Of a stretch of 64,000 nucleotides of DNA, positions 16,969 through 25,552 are shown in pieces (the stretch's first letter is position 1; each line of letters opens with the position of its first letter). Under the pieces are notes generated by a model, which was given only the letters and a program-made list of their open reading frames with translations, did no database searches and was not told the DNA's origin. A program made the translations under genes and the position numbers. This DNA is from Polaribacter sp. Hel_I_88 (GTDB taxonomy: Bacteria > Bacteroidota > Bacteroidia > Flavobacteriales > Flavobacteriaceae), in contig NZ_JHZZ01000001.1 of the NCBI RefSeq assembly GCF_000687935.1, positions 1,674,001-1,738,000 on the forward strand, written 5' to 3'.

Positions 16969-17799
16969 TTACCTTTTATACTCCACAGATTTCAACCCTT
17001 TTTTAAAAGGAGCTTTTAGTTGATATAGAATATCTTCAGATTTTTCTGCATCTAAAATATCAACTCCATACACAATATCTTTGGTGTCTTGATATATAAA
17101 AGTTCCAAAAATTCTGTCCCAGAAAGAAAAGATATTTCCAAAGTTGGTATCTGTCCAAGGCATTACATGATGATGATGAAATTTGTGTGTGTTAGGCGAA
17201 ATAAAAACATAACTAATTGCTTTGTCTAATTTGGTTGGTAAACTAATATCTGCATGCGAAAAATAGGTAAAAAGAACCGTTAAAATTCTGTACATTAAAT
17301 AATAAGAAACAGGCAAGCCAGCAATTAAAACACCCAGTAAAGCAAAGGTTTCTCTAAAAATAAAATCGATTGGATGATGTCTTGTTCCAGAAGTTACATC
17401 TACATGCGTATCACTATGATGTACTGTATGAAATCGCCACATAAATGGTATTTTGTGCAATAAATAATGCACTAAATATTGTGAGGTAAAATCTAAAATC
17501 ATAATTGCTAAAATGATTTCTACCCAAACAGGAAAATCAACCAAATTTAACAAACCAAAATTTGTGGTATCAATCCAAAGAAAAACACCCACAGTTATCA
17601 ACCCAAAAATTACATTTATAAGCATTGTAGAAAACAGTAAAACGAAATTAGTTTTCGCGTGTTTCCATTTGTTATATTGATGTTTTTTAAGCGGATAAAC
17701 GCCCTCTAAAATCCAGAAAATAGATAAGCAACCCACAATCCAAATAAACTTTTGTAAGCTACTTAGATTCTCAAAAAAAACAACAATAGTATCAATCAT
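16969..17799 (-). CDS. Sterol desaturase / fatty acid hydroxylase family membrane protein
   Basis: 276 residues, four to five membrane helices in the N-terminal half. The histidine boxes of the di-iron family are complete: HYLLHKIPFMWRFHTVHHSDTHVD near residues 115-140, RHHPIDF near 150 and HKFHHHH near 215. Such enzymes use O2 to hydroxylate or desaturate lipids in the membrane; in bacteria targets include fatty acids and carotenoids. The substrate cannot be told here. It diverges from the phosphoesterase gene at 17903. Confidence 0.88.
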   Translation of the reverse strand: MIDTIVVFFENLSSLQKFIWIVGCLSIFWILEGVYPLKKHQYNKWKHAKTNFVLLFSTMLINVIFGLITVGVFLWIDTTNFGLLNLVDFPVWVEIILAIMILDFTSQYLVHYLLHKIPFMWRFHTVHHSDTHVDVTSGTRHHPIDFIFRETFALLGVLIAGLPVSYYLMYRILTVLFTYFSHADISLPTKLDKAISYVFISPNTHKFHHHHVMPWTDTNFGNIFSFWDRIFGTFIYQDTKDIVYGVDILDAEKSEDILYQLKAPFKKGLKSVEYKR

Positions 17800-17872
17800 T
17801 TTGATGAAAATTAAATGATAAATTTACTAAAAAATTTAACAGCAGGTTAAAAACCTTTGGTTTTTTAACAGT

Positions 17873-17880
17873 TACCTTTG
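17873..17880 (+). promoter_or_regulatory. -7 box of the phosphoesterase gene
   Basis: TACCTTTG fits TAnnTTTG and lies 22 bases before the ATG at 17903. No spaced -33 TTTG was found. Confidence 0.55.
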
Positions 17881-17902
17881 TCCACATTTAAAAAATTTAG
17901 AT

Positions 17903-19126
17903 ATGCCTCGTTGGTTAATTCCTGTTCTTATTTTACTTGTTGTTATTGTTTCTGTTGAGATTTATACGTTTCAAGCTTTTAAAACAATTTCTAAAAGTAA
18001 ATTAGTCCGTTTTTCTTATATAGCAATTAGTGTTGCTGTGTATGCGTATTTTTTCATTACCATTTTAACGTATGATAGAGGCAAAGGACAAACACCAGAA
18101 TTTCAAATGGCAATGGGAATTATGATTACTTTTTCCATTCCAAAATTGATTATTGTTCTGATTCTTTTTGGTGAAGATATGTATCGATTGGTTTTAAAAA
18201 TGTTCTCAGCAATTTCAAGTTCAGAAACACAATCTTTGGTTGGGAGAAGAAAATTTATAGCGCAAATAGCTTTAGGGTTAGCTGCCATTCCTTTTGCTTC
18301 TTTTATTTATGGAATTATTCAAGGAAAATATAATTATAAAGTGATTAAATATCAACTTTCTTTTGATGATTTACCTGAAGCTTTTGATGGGTATACCATT
18401 ACTCAAATTTCAGACATTCATTCAGGAAGTTTTACCAACAAAGAAAAAATACAATATGGTGTAGATTTGATAAATGAGCAAAAATCTGATCTGATGTTAT
18501 TTACGGGTGATATTGTAAATAATAAAGCCGATGAAATGGATGATTGGATTGATGTTTTTAAACAGTTAAAAGCCAAAGAAGGCAAATTTGCTATTTTAGG
18601 AAATCACGATTATGGAGATTACATGGATTGGAATTCGCCTCAAGAAAAAATTGATAATTTTCAAAAAGTAAAAGAAATTCATCAAAAAATAGGATTTGAT
18701 TTATTGTTAGATGAACATAGATATTTAGAAAAAGACGGACAAAAAATAGCCTTAGTTGGAGTAGAAAATTGGGGAAAAGGTTTTAATCAAGCAGGAGATT
18801 TGCAGCGAGCATCATCAAAAATAAAAAAAGAAGATTTTAAGATTTTGATGAGTCACGATCCTAGTCATTGGCAAGAAAAAGTAAAAAAAGACGATTTCAA
18901 TTATCATTTAACATTAAGTGGTCATACACATGGTTTACAAATGGGTATTGAAATTCCCGGGTTTTTACGATGGAGTCCATCTCAATATGCCTATAAACAA
19001 TGGGCAGGTTTGTATCAAGAATTTGGCAGGTATATTAATGTAAATAGAGGTTTTGGATATCATGCATTTCCTGGAAGAGTTGGTATTTGGCCAGAAATTA
19101 CGGTAATAGAATTGAAAAAAACTTGA
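17903..19126 (+). CDS. Membrane-anchored metallophosphoesterase (YkuE-like)
   Basis: 407 residues. Three or four N-terminal membrane helices span about 1-150; the last follows GRRKFIAQIALGLAAIPF, which resembles a twin-arginine signal but sits inside the protein. The calcineurin-like domain (about 165-405) has all blocks: QISDIHSG, LFTGDIVNN, ILGNHDYGD, MSHDPSHW and SGHTHGLQMG. Metal-binding Asp, His and Asn residues are therefore present. Members hydrolyse phosphoesters, some of them lipid-linked such as UDP-diacylglucosamine. The substrate is unknown, and a catalytic domain facing the periplasm is inferred. Confidence 0.9.
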   Translation: MPRWLIPVLILLVVIVSVEIYTFQAFKTISKSKLVRFSYIAISVAVYAYFFITILTYDRGKGQTPEFQMAMGIMITFSIPKLIIVLILFGEDMYRLVLKMFSAISSSETQSLVGRRKFIAQIALGLAAIPFASFIYGIIQGKYNYKVIKYQLSFDDLPEAFDGYTITQISDIHSGSFTNKEKIQYGVDLINEQKSDLMLFTGDIVNNKADEMDDWIDVFKQLKAKEGKFAILGNHDYGDYMDWNSPQEKIDNFQKVKEIHQKIGFDLLLDEHRYLEKDGQKIALVGVENWGKGFNQAGDLQRASSKIKKEDFKILMSHDPSHWQEKVKKDDFNYHLTLSGHTHGLQMGIEIPGFLRWSPSQYAYKQWAGLYQEFGRYINVNRGFGYHAFPGRVGIWPEITVIELKKT

Positions 19127-19152
19127 TCATCAGCTTATTTAATAAGAAATCT

Positions 19153-19160
19153 TATATTTG
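19153..19160 (+). promoter_or_regulatory. -7 box of the thioredoxin-like gene
   Basis: TATATTTG, a full TAnnTTTG match, 52 bases before the ATG at 19213. Confidence 0.5.
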
Positions 19161-19212
19161 TAATACTAAAATTCAAAAGTTGTAAATTTTATACGTTTAA
19201 AAATATTCCATT

Positions 19213-19506
19213 ATGACGAAATTCGGAGAATTAATCAGCACTGAAACACCAGTTTTAATCGATTTTTATTCAGATTGGAATGCTATCGAAAACAACTTAG
19301 ATACTTTAAGAAGTGTTGCTGCAGCTTTGGGGGAAAAAGCCAAAGTAATTAAAATCGACATCAAAAAAAACGAAACTTTGGCAGATGCTTTGCGTGTAAA
19401 GGGAAATCCAACGTTTATGATTTATAAAAATGGCGAAATGAAATGGCGTCAAACAGGTTTTCATGACGCAAATACCTTAATTAGTTTGGTTCAGAAATAT
19501 TTTTAA
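19213..19506 (+). CDS. Thioredoxin-fold protein lacking the CxxC motif
   Basis: 97 residues with the length and order of thioredoxin: VLIDFYSDW (14-22), strand VIKIDI, the cis-proline motif GNPTF (Pro66) and the C-terminal YKNGE...G strand. Where thioredoxin has WCGPC this protein has WNAIE (22-26), so both active cysteines are missing; there is no Cys anywhere in the protein. It cannot do disulfide exchange and may be a binding or chaperone-like relative. It stands alone behind its own promoter. Confidence 0.85.
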   Translation: MTKFGELISTETPVLIDFYSDWNAIENNLDTLRSVAAALGEKAKVIKIDIKKNETLADALRVKGNPTFMIYKNGEMKWRQTGFHDANTLISLVQKYF

Positions 19507-19553
19507 ATTTTTAAAATGACAAAAATTATATCAATTACAAATTGAATACAATA

Positions 19554-19898
19554 CTAATTTGTAATCTCTAAACAAGCAATTTTACTATATTCAATTTTTT
19601 CAATAAAATCAGAGATAGTTAATTGGTGTTTTTTTAAAATTTCAGCAATATTTTTTGTTGTTGTATTTCCTATTCTTAACCAAATTATTTTTGGAGGATT
19701 TCCTTTAATATTTGCAATATCAGAAAAATCGGCATCAAAAGTTACTATTGAAAAATTATGTATTTTAGAATATTCCCAAATATCTGTATCAGTAGCATTT
19801 TCAAGATTTAAGCTCCTTATTTGTTTAGAATCGTGGAATGTGTTTTGAATCTTTTGAATAATTCTGAAAGAAATATTTTGATCAAAGAGTAGTTTCAC
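19554..19898 (-). CDS. DUF5615-family PIN-like predicted toxin
   Basis: 114 residues. The start MKLLFDQNISFRI and the centre IVTFDADFSDI carry spaced Asp residues of the DUF5615/Mut7-C-type PIN-like fold, and ATDTDIWEYSK gives another acidic site. Such proteins are predicted RNases. Its ATG overlaps the stop of the DUF433 gene by 4 bases, the classical arrangement of a translation-coupled antitoxin-toxin pair. The toxin role is inferred from family and context. Confidence 0.85.
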   Translation of the reverse strand: MKLLFDQNISFRIIQKIQNTFHDSKQIRSLNLENATDTDIWEYSKIHNFSIVTFDADFSDIANIKGNPPKIIWLRIGNTTTKNIAEILKKHQLTISDFIEKIEYSKIACLEITN

Positions 19899-20119
19899 GA
19901 TGCAACTCTTACTATGTTTTCTCTATTTGCTGCAAAAGATAAACAAGCATTAATACTTTCTTTATTTAGTTCAGGAAAATCTTTTAAAATTTCTTTTTTT
20001 GACATTCCATTTGCTAACCAGTTTAAAACATCGTATACAGAAATTCTAGTACCAATTAGTATTGGCTTTCCAAACCTTTTATTTGGCTCAATAGTTATGT
20101 ATTTCTTGTAATCAATCAT
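19895..20119 (-). CDS. DUF433-family predicted antitoxin
   Basis: 74 residues. The DUF433 signature is complete: ITIEPNKRFGKPILIGTRISVYDVLNWLANGMSKKEILKDFPELNKESINACLSFAA. The fold is a small winged helix that binds DNA and neutralises the partner. It comes first in the operon and overlaps the toxin gene by 4 bases. A TATCTTTA -7-like box lies at 20138-20131 on the same strand. Confidence 0.88.
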   Translation of the reverse strand: MIDYKKYITIEPNKRFGKPILIGTRISVYDVLNWLANGMSKKEILKDFPELNKESINACLSFAANRENIVRVAS

Positions 20120-20144
20120 TTTTTTTTGTTTAAAGATACACTTT

Positions 20145-20936
20145 TTATTTCCCTTTTAAAATCAATAAAGGAACATTGGTATAAAATTCTTCTTTTAAAA
20201 TCGTGTTTTTTTCCCAAAGTTTTTGAAAGAAACCTCTTTTACGTCTAAAAACACATAACATATCTGGATTATGAGTTTTAATGTGCTCCAAAACTCCTTG
20301 AAAAGTAGTCGCGTTTTCAGTAACCGTTAAAGTAGCTTGTAATTTTTCTAATTCTTTATGAATCACTAGATCTTCTTGTTTGTAATTTGGTGTTTTTACC
20401 AACAATAAATTTACTTGAGCATTAAACTTTTCAACGATATTCTGTAAAGGATGCAAAGCTGTTTTGCTTTTTAAAATACCAGATTTAAAAGCTAATAAAA
20501 TATTTTTAATTGGAATGTATTGGTAGTTTTCAGGTACAGTTAATAAAGGAACATCTGTCTGTTTTACAAGGCTCCCAGCAGTTTTTCCTAAAAATATTTC
20601 TTCTTTTATAGAGTTGCTTTTTGCTCCAATAATAACTAAATCAATTCCTAATTCATCATCAATAGATACAACACTGTCTACTACAGAACCTTTTGCAGAA
20701 ATTAATTTAATTTCTACGTTTTTTTTATCTACAGAATTTACCATAGTGCGCAAATACAAATTCGTTTCACGTTCAATAATGTTGTTTACATTTATAATGG
20801 TTCCCATTTTAGTTGGTGCACTATACGCTCTAAAAACAAAAATTTTCGCATTTGTTTCAGCTGCAAAATCAATTGCATATTGCAAGGTGTTTTGAGCGTT
20901 TTCTGTAAATCCGATAGGAACTAAAATATTTTGCAT
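20145..20936 (-). CDS. Universal stress protein, tandem UspA domains
   Basis: 263 residues with two Usp units. Unit 1 (about 1-140) begins MQNILVPIGFTENAQNTLQYA and ends in LVIIGAKSNSIKEEIFLGKTAGSLVKQTDVPLLTVP. Its nucleotide loop is GAKS instead of GxxG with GS, so ATP binding is uncertain. Unit 2 (about 145-263) is more divergent. A consensus -7 box TAACTTTG lies at 20963-20956 on this strand. It diverges from the MATE pump gene. Relatives at 29117 and 30944 have the Crp-type operators that this gene lacks. Confidence 0.88.
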   Translation of the reverse strand: MQNILVPIGFTENAQNTLQYAIDFAAETNAKIFVFRAYSAPTKMGTIINVNNIIERETNLYLRTMVNSVDKKNVEIKLISAKGSVVDSVVSIDDELGIDLVIIGAKSNSIKEEIFLGKTAGSLVKQTDVPLLTVPENYQYIPIKNILLAFKSGILKSKTALHPLQNIVEKFNAQVNLLLVKTPNYKQEDLVIHKELEKLQATLTVTENATTFQGVLEHIKTHNPDMLCVFRRKRGFFQKLWEKNTILKEEFYTNVPLLILKGK

Positions 20937-21006
20937 GGTAAAATTTTTAAGACTACAAAGTTACTAATTTTTCAACAAGTAAAGTATTTTCTGTTTTTAA
21001 GAAATG

Positions 21007-21014
21007 TACATTTG
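21007..21014 (+). promoter_or_regulatory. -7 box of the MATE gene
   Basis: TACATTTG (TAnnTTTG). The start codon, a TTG at 21029, lies only 15 bases after the box, so the leader is very short. Confidence 0.5.
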
Positions 21015-21028
21015 TAAAAAATATTTTT

Positions 21029-22360
21029 TTGAATACAGATATTAGTTTTAAACGAATTAACAAGCTGGCAATTCCTGCTTTAATTGCGGGTATTGCAGAA
21101 CCTTTACTATCTATTACAGATACAGCAATTATTGGTAATATTAATGAAAATGCTACAGAAAGCTTAGCTGCTGTTGGTATTGTTGGTGCTTATATATCTA
21201 TGTTAATTTGGGTTTTCGGACAAATAAGAAGTGCAATTTCATCGATAATTTCTCAATATGTTGGCGCTAATAAATTAGATGAAATAAAAACGTTGCCTGC
21301 ACAAGCTATTGCCATTATTGTAGTTTGTAGTTTGTTGGTTTTAGCAGTTTCATATCCTTTTGCCAAGCAAATATTTCAATTTTATAATGCTTCAGGAGTA
21401 GTTTTGGAGTATTGTATTGTTTACTTTAAAATTAGAATTTTCGGTTTCCCATTTTCTTTATTTGTTTTTGCGATTTTTGGAATTTTTAGAGGATTACAAA
21501 ACACATTTTACCCAATGATCATTGCTATTATTGGAGCTTTATTAAACATTGTTTTAGATTTGGCTTTTGTATATGGAATAGAAGGTTTTATAGAACCTAT
21601 GTATATTGAAGGAGCTGCGTATGCTAGTGTAATTGCTCAAGTTACAATGGCAATATTATCAATTTTTTTGTTAATTAAAAAAACAGATATTTCCTTAAAA
21701 ATTAAGACTAAATTTCACCAAGAAATTCCGAAATTATTAGGGATGATTGGCAATCTTTTTATAAGGACAATTGCTTTAAATACAGCATTGTATTTTGCAA
21801 CTGCTTATGCCACAGGTTATGGAAAAGAATTCATTGCAGCTTACACAATTGGTTTAAATATTTGGTTGTTGGGCGCTTTTATGGTTGATGGATATTCCAG
21901 TGCAGGCAATATTTTAGCAGGAAAATTATTGGGTGCAAAAGAATATAAAACCTTATTACTTTTAAGTATTAAATTAACAAAATATGGTTTTATAACAGGA
22001 ATTATTATTGTTGCTTTTGGCTTTTTGTTTTATAATTTTATTGGGCTAATATTTACCAAAGAACCTTTGGTTTTAGAACAATTTTATCACGTTTTTTGGA
22101 TCGTTATTTTAACACAGCCTATAAGTGCAATCACTTTTATTTTTGATGGAATGTTTAAAGGAATGGGCTTTATGAAGTATTTAAGAAACGTTTTAATTCT
22201 CTCTACAGCTTTTGTTTTTATACCAACTTTATTGTTTTTTGATTGGTTAGATTATAAATTAGTTGCTATTTGGATTGCTTTTACTTTATGGATTTTAGCG
22301 AGAGGAATTCCGCTAATTATTAAATTCAGACGTACATTTTTGCCTTTAGCAAATGGATAA
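21029..22360 (+). CDS. MATE-family multidrug/Na+ antiporter
   Basis: 443 residues with 12 predicted membrane helices in two halves. Family signatures include INKLAIPALIAGIAEPLLSITDTAIIG at the N-terminus, FGQIRSAISSIISQYVGA near residue 70 and FRGLQNTFYPMIIAIIGALLNIVLDLAF near 150. The second half has AAYTIGLNIWLLGAFMVDGYSSAGNILAGKLLGA. MATE pumps export cationic drugs or dyes against Na+ or H+. The start is TTG; no ATG fits the conserved N-terminus. Confidence 0.9.
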   Translation: MNTDISFKRINKLAIPALIAGIAEPLLSITDTAIIGNINENATESLAAVGIVGAYISMLIWVFGQIRSAISSIISQYVGANKLDEIKTLPAQAIAIIVVCSLLVLAVSYPFAKQIFQFYNASGVVLEYCIVYFKIRIFGFPFSLFVFAIFGIFRGLQNTFYPMIIAIIGALLNIVLDLAFVYGIEGFIEPMYIEGAAYASVIAQVTMAILSIFLLIKKTDISLKIKTKFHQEIPKLLGMIGNLFIRTIALNTALYFATAYATGYGKEFIAAYTIGLNIWLLGAFMVDGYSSAGNILAGKLLGAKEYKTLLLLSIKLTKYGFITGIIIVAFGFLFYNFIGLIFTKEPLVLEQFYHVFWIVILTQPISAITFIFDGMFKGMGFMKYLRNVLILSTAFVFIPTLLFFDWLDYKLVAIWIAFTLWILARGIPLIIKFRRTFLPLANG

Positions 22361-22416
22361 GCCAACTTTGCAAACACTTTTTATTTACCTATATTTACTA
22401 TTAAATCAATTTAGAG

Positions 22417-22881
22417 ATGAAAATAAAAAAAATAGTCTTTATCCTTTTTTTTGGAATAGTTATTGTAGCATGCACGAAAGAAAAATCATTAGAAACTTAT
22501 ATGACAGATTCTTGGCAAACCACCTATTTAAAAATAGAAATGCCAACCTATGAGAAATCGGATTCTTTGTATGTTTTTGAAGATAAATTTGATAATGAGC
22601 CAGAATTAATTGCACAATCTGTGTACCATAAAGATGGTACTTTTGATGCTTGGTTTATCAATAAAGAAGGAGAAAAGATTTCTGAATCTGATGGAAATTG
22701 GAGTGTAAAAAACGATTCGCTTTTTGTTGATTTTTCATACAATAATAGAGATATAAAGGTTGGCTATCATATTGAAAAAACTGAAGAAGGTTTTTTAGGG
22801 AAAAGTACTTTTGATTGGGATAATGATGGGGCTTTTGATGATTTTTTAACAATGAAAACAAAACGTATAAAAACAAACTAA
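22417..22881 (+). CDS. Small lipoprotein upstream of a histidine kinase
   Basis: 154 residues. The signal ends IVAC (Cys19). The mature part looks like a lipocalin-type beta sheet: TDSWQTTYLKIEMPTY, DGTFDAWFINKEGEKISESDGNWSVKNDSLFVDFS, and TFDWDNDGAFDDFLTMKTKR at the end. The pattern resembles the lipocalin-like lipoproteins common in Bacteroidetes. Only three bases separate it from the kinase gene, so the two are translationally coupled or co-transcribed. A sensor accessory role is possible but unproven. Confidence 0.65.
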   Translation: MKIKKIVFILFFGIVIVACTKEKSLETYMTDSWQTTYLKIEMPTYEKSDSLYVFEDKFDNEPELIAQSVYHKDGTFDAWFINKEGEKISESDGNWSVKNDSLFVDFSYNNRDIKVGYHIEKTEEGFLGKSTFDWDNDGAFDDFLTMKTKRIKTN

Positions 22882-22884
22882 AAG

Positions 22885-24342
22885 TTGATTAATTTTAAGA
22901 AAGTATCTTTAAAAATACGTATTTTTTTGTCCACCATTTTGCTGGTGTTATTGGCATCCATCTTAATTTTGGTGGTTACAGTGTATCAATATGATGAGCA
23001 AACAAAAGATTACAATATTCATCGTTTTGAGCGAAAAGAAGCCACAACTATAGAAACTATTGATTTAGAATTAACGAACAAAACAAGTTATCCTGTAAAG
23101 ACAGAAAACTTATCAAAGATATTTCAAGAGCGTATTTATGAAATTTCATCGATCAACAAATTAAATATTTCTATTTTCGATTTGCATGGAAATTTATTAG
23201 TTTCCTCTAAAACCAATGCTTTTGAAGATAGTCAAATTAAGCCTTTAAGTTACAATAATCTCAATAATTTAAACCAAAACTCAAACCATAGAATTTTAAT
23301 TTCTGATGAAATAGATGGTATGGGTTATCAAGCTTCTTACACCTACATTCACGACCCAAAATTTAAGAGAATTGGTATTTTAGAACTACAATTTAGCCAA
23401 GATAATTCAGAGATTGAGGAAGAATTAAAGGAGTTTATTTCTAGATTAGGTTTGGTGTATTTATTAATGTTGATTATTGCTATTGCTTTAGCCTATTTTT
23501 TATCAAGTTACATTACACGTTCTATAAAAACGATATCCGATAAAATGCAGCAAACTCGTTTAAATGAACGCAATGAAAAAATTATGGTAGATTCTGCCAG
23601 TTCAGAAATCGAAGTTTTAATTGAAGCCTACAATAATATGATAGATCAATTAGAAGAAAGTGCTGTAAAATTGGCAAAAAGTGAGCGTGAACAAGCGTGG
23701 AGAGAAATGGCAAAACAAGTTGCGCACGAAATTAAAAATCCACTGACACCAATGCGTTTAACCGTGCAAAGTTTTGAGCGTAAGTTTAATCCTGAAGACG
23801 AAAAAATTAGAGAAAAGTTGGCAGAATATAGCCAAACTTTAATTCAACAGATAGATGTAATGAGTTCTATTGCTTCTGCTTTTTCTGATTTTGCAAAAAT
23901 GCCAACTCAAAACAGAGAAAAAATAAATGTGGTAAGTGTCGTAAAGTTGGCTATTGATATTTTTAACGAAGATTTTATCAGTTTTAAAACAACAGAAAAA
24001 GAATTATTTGCAAATTTAGATAAAACGCAATTAATTAGAGTGGTTACCAATTTGGTTAAAAACGCCTTGCAAGCTATCGAAAATGAAGAAAATCCTATTA
24101 TTGATGTGATTGTTTTAACAGAAAAAAACAATATAAAAATTATAGTTTCAGACAATGGAAAAGGAATTGCAGAAGACGTAAAAGATTTAATTTTTGAACC
24201 TAAATTTACCACCAAAACAAGTGGAATGGGACTTGGTTTAGGAATGATAAAAAATATTATAGAAGCCTATGAAGGTAGAATTTCTTTTACATCAAAAGAA
24301 GGGATAGGAACTATTTTTACTGTAATTTTACCAAAAGAATAA
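22885..24342 (+). CDS. NtrY-like membrane sensor histidine kinase
   Basis: 485 residues, TTG start. TM1 about 11-33, a periplasmic sensor region 34-187, TM2 about 188-210, HAMP about 211-262. The HisKA box is REMAKQVAHEIKNPLTPMRL (phospho-His281), the form seen in NtrY kinases. The ATPase has an N box LVKNALQAIENEENP, G1 DNGKGIAEDVKDLIFEPKFTTK and G2 GMGLGLGMIKNI. No response regulator lies next to it, so its partner is elsewhere. The coupled lipoprotein upstream may feed its periplasmic domain. Signal unknown. Confidence 0.9.
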   Translation: MINFKKVSLKIRIFLSTILLVLLASILILVVTVYQYDEQTKDYNIHRFERKEATTIETIDLELTNKTSYPVKTENLSKIFQERIYEISSINKLNISIFDLHGNLLVSSKTNAFEDSQIKPLSYNNLNNLNQNSNHRILISDEIDGMGYQASYTYIHDPKFKRIGILELQFSQDNSEIEEELKEFISRLGLVYLLMLIIAIALAYFLSSYITRSIKTISDKMQQTRLNERNEKIMVDSASSEIEVLIEAYNNMIDQLEESAVKLAKSEREQAWREMAKQVAHEIKNPLTPMRLTVQSFERKFNPEDEKIREKLAEYSQTLIQQIDVMSSIASAFSDFAKMPTQNREKINVVSVVKLAIDIFNEDFISFKTTEKELFANLDKTQLIRVVTNLVKNALQAIENEENPIIDVIVLTEKNNIKIIVSDNGKGIAEDVKDLIFEPKFTTKTSGMGLGLGMIKNIIEAYEGRISFTSKEGIGTIFTVILPKE

Positions 24343-24385
24343 TTAGTAATTGCCTTGTTTTTAAAGGCTTTAAAAAATAAATAGA

Positions 24386-25168
24386 ATGGATTTCGAGAAT
24401 ATAATCGTAGAAAAAGGAGATGGTCTTGGACAGATAACCATCAATAGACCAAAAAAATTAAACGCTTTAAATAAAGATACTATTACAGAGTTAAGTTTAG
24501 CGTTTAAACTTTTGGAAGAGGATGCAGAAGTAAAGGTAATTATCTTAACAGGTTCTGGAGAAAAAGCTTTTGTAGCTGGTGCAGATATTTCTGAATTTGC
24601 TAATTTTTCTGTAGATGAAGGAGGAAAATTAGCCCAAGAAGGACAAGAAATATTGTTTGATTATGTAGAAAATTTATCAACACCAGTTATTGCAGCCGTT
24701 AATGGTTTTGCTTTAGGTGGAGGTTTAGAATTGGCAATGGCTTGTCATTTTAGAATAGCTTCAGACAATGCAAAAATGGGTTTACCAGAAGTTTCTTTGG
24801 GTGTAATTCCTGGTTATGGAGGTACACAACGTTTGCCACAATTAGTTGGTAAAGGCAAAGCAATGGAGTTAATTATGACTGCTGGAATGATTTCTGCAGA
24901 GGATGCAAAAGATTGTGGATTGGTAAATCATGTAACTACTTTAGAAGAATTATTGCCTTTGGCAGAAAAGCTAGCTGGTAAAATTATGCGAAACTCATCT
25001 GTAGCAATTGCAAGTGCCATTAAAGCTGTAAATGCCAATTTTAAAGATGGTGTAAATGGTTTTGATATAGAAATTAATGAGTTTGGAAACTGTTTTGGAA
25101 CTGAAGATTTTACAGAAGGAACTACTGCTTTTTTAGAAAAAAGAAAGCCAAATTTTCCTGGTAAATAA
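24386..25168 (+). CDS. Enoyl-CoA hydratase/isomerase (crotonase family)
   Basis: 260 residues, normal length. The oxyanion-hole regions are AFVAGADISEF (about 63-73) and GFALGGGLELAMACHF (about 107-122). Both catalytic acidic residues of hydratases are present, Glu in GLELAMAC and Glu in GLPEVSLGVIPGYGGTQRL. It should hydrate crotonyl-type enoyl-CoAs in beta-oxidation or butyrate metabolism. It follows the kinase after 43 bases and ends at a strong terminator. The exact chain length is not readable. Confidence 0.92.
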   Translation: MDFENIIVEKGDGLGQITINRPKKLNALNKDTITELSLAFKLLEEDAEVKVIILTGSGEKAFVAGADISEFANFSVDEGGKLAQEGQEILFDYVENLSTPVIAAVNGFALGGGLELAMACHFRIASDNAKMGLPEVSLGVIPGYGGTQRLPQLVGKGKAMELIMTAGMISAEDAKDCGLVNHVTTLEELLPLAEKLAGKIMRNSSVAIASAIKAVNANFKDGVNGFDIEINEFGNCFGTEDFTEGTTAFLEKRKPNFPGK

Positions 25169-25192
25169 GTTTATCATTGAAATAAAAAGCAT

Positions 25193-25222
25193 AAAAAACG
25201 AGCCATTATTGGCTCGTTTTTT
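25193..25222 (+). terminator. Terminator after the enoyl-CoA hydratase gene
   Basis: Stem AAAAAACGAGCCA (25193-25205) with TGGCTCGTTTTTT (25210-25222), loop TTAT, followed by more T. Confidence 0.92.
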
Positions 25223-25275
25223 TTGAATTTTACTATGTCTCGTCCTGAAATATTGTTACAGTCAACATTATAAAA

Positions 25276-25552
25276 ATGGACTCAAATTACAAAAAGTGTA
25301 CAAAGAAAGCTTACAGTTTAAGTTTAAAATTACAGATTGTTCAAGAGACTGAACAAGGTTTGTTATTACCCCTAACAAGCTACAGATAAATACGGAATTC
25401 AAGCAAAGTCAACGATTCTGACTTGGTTAAAGAAACATGGTAAGTTTGATTATCAGTATATAATTCAAAAAGGCAGTGATGAAAAATTACTACCTTTAAT
25501 TTATAAATCTTGTAACGCTATTTTAGGACGTCACACCTTTATGAATCCTTAA
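25276..25552 (+). pseudogene. IS3-family OrfA transposase remnant, frameshifted and truncated
   Basis: From the ATG at 25276 the frame gives MDSNYKKCTKKAYSLSLKL and QIVQETEQG, then stops at 25387. In the next frame the reading continues as ATDKYGIQAKSTILTWLKKHGKFDYQ, the conserved helix-turn-helix part of IS3-group OrfA proteins. A single frameshift thus lies near 25350-25378. After about residue 70 the sequence no longer resembles OrfA, and OrfB is missing. TGTCTCGTCCTGAAATA at about 25234 may be the old left end, as IS3 ends begin with TG. No right end or target duplication was found. It ends inside the last codons of the convergent membrane gene. Confidence 0.8.
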
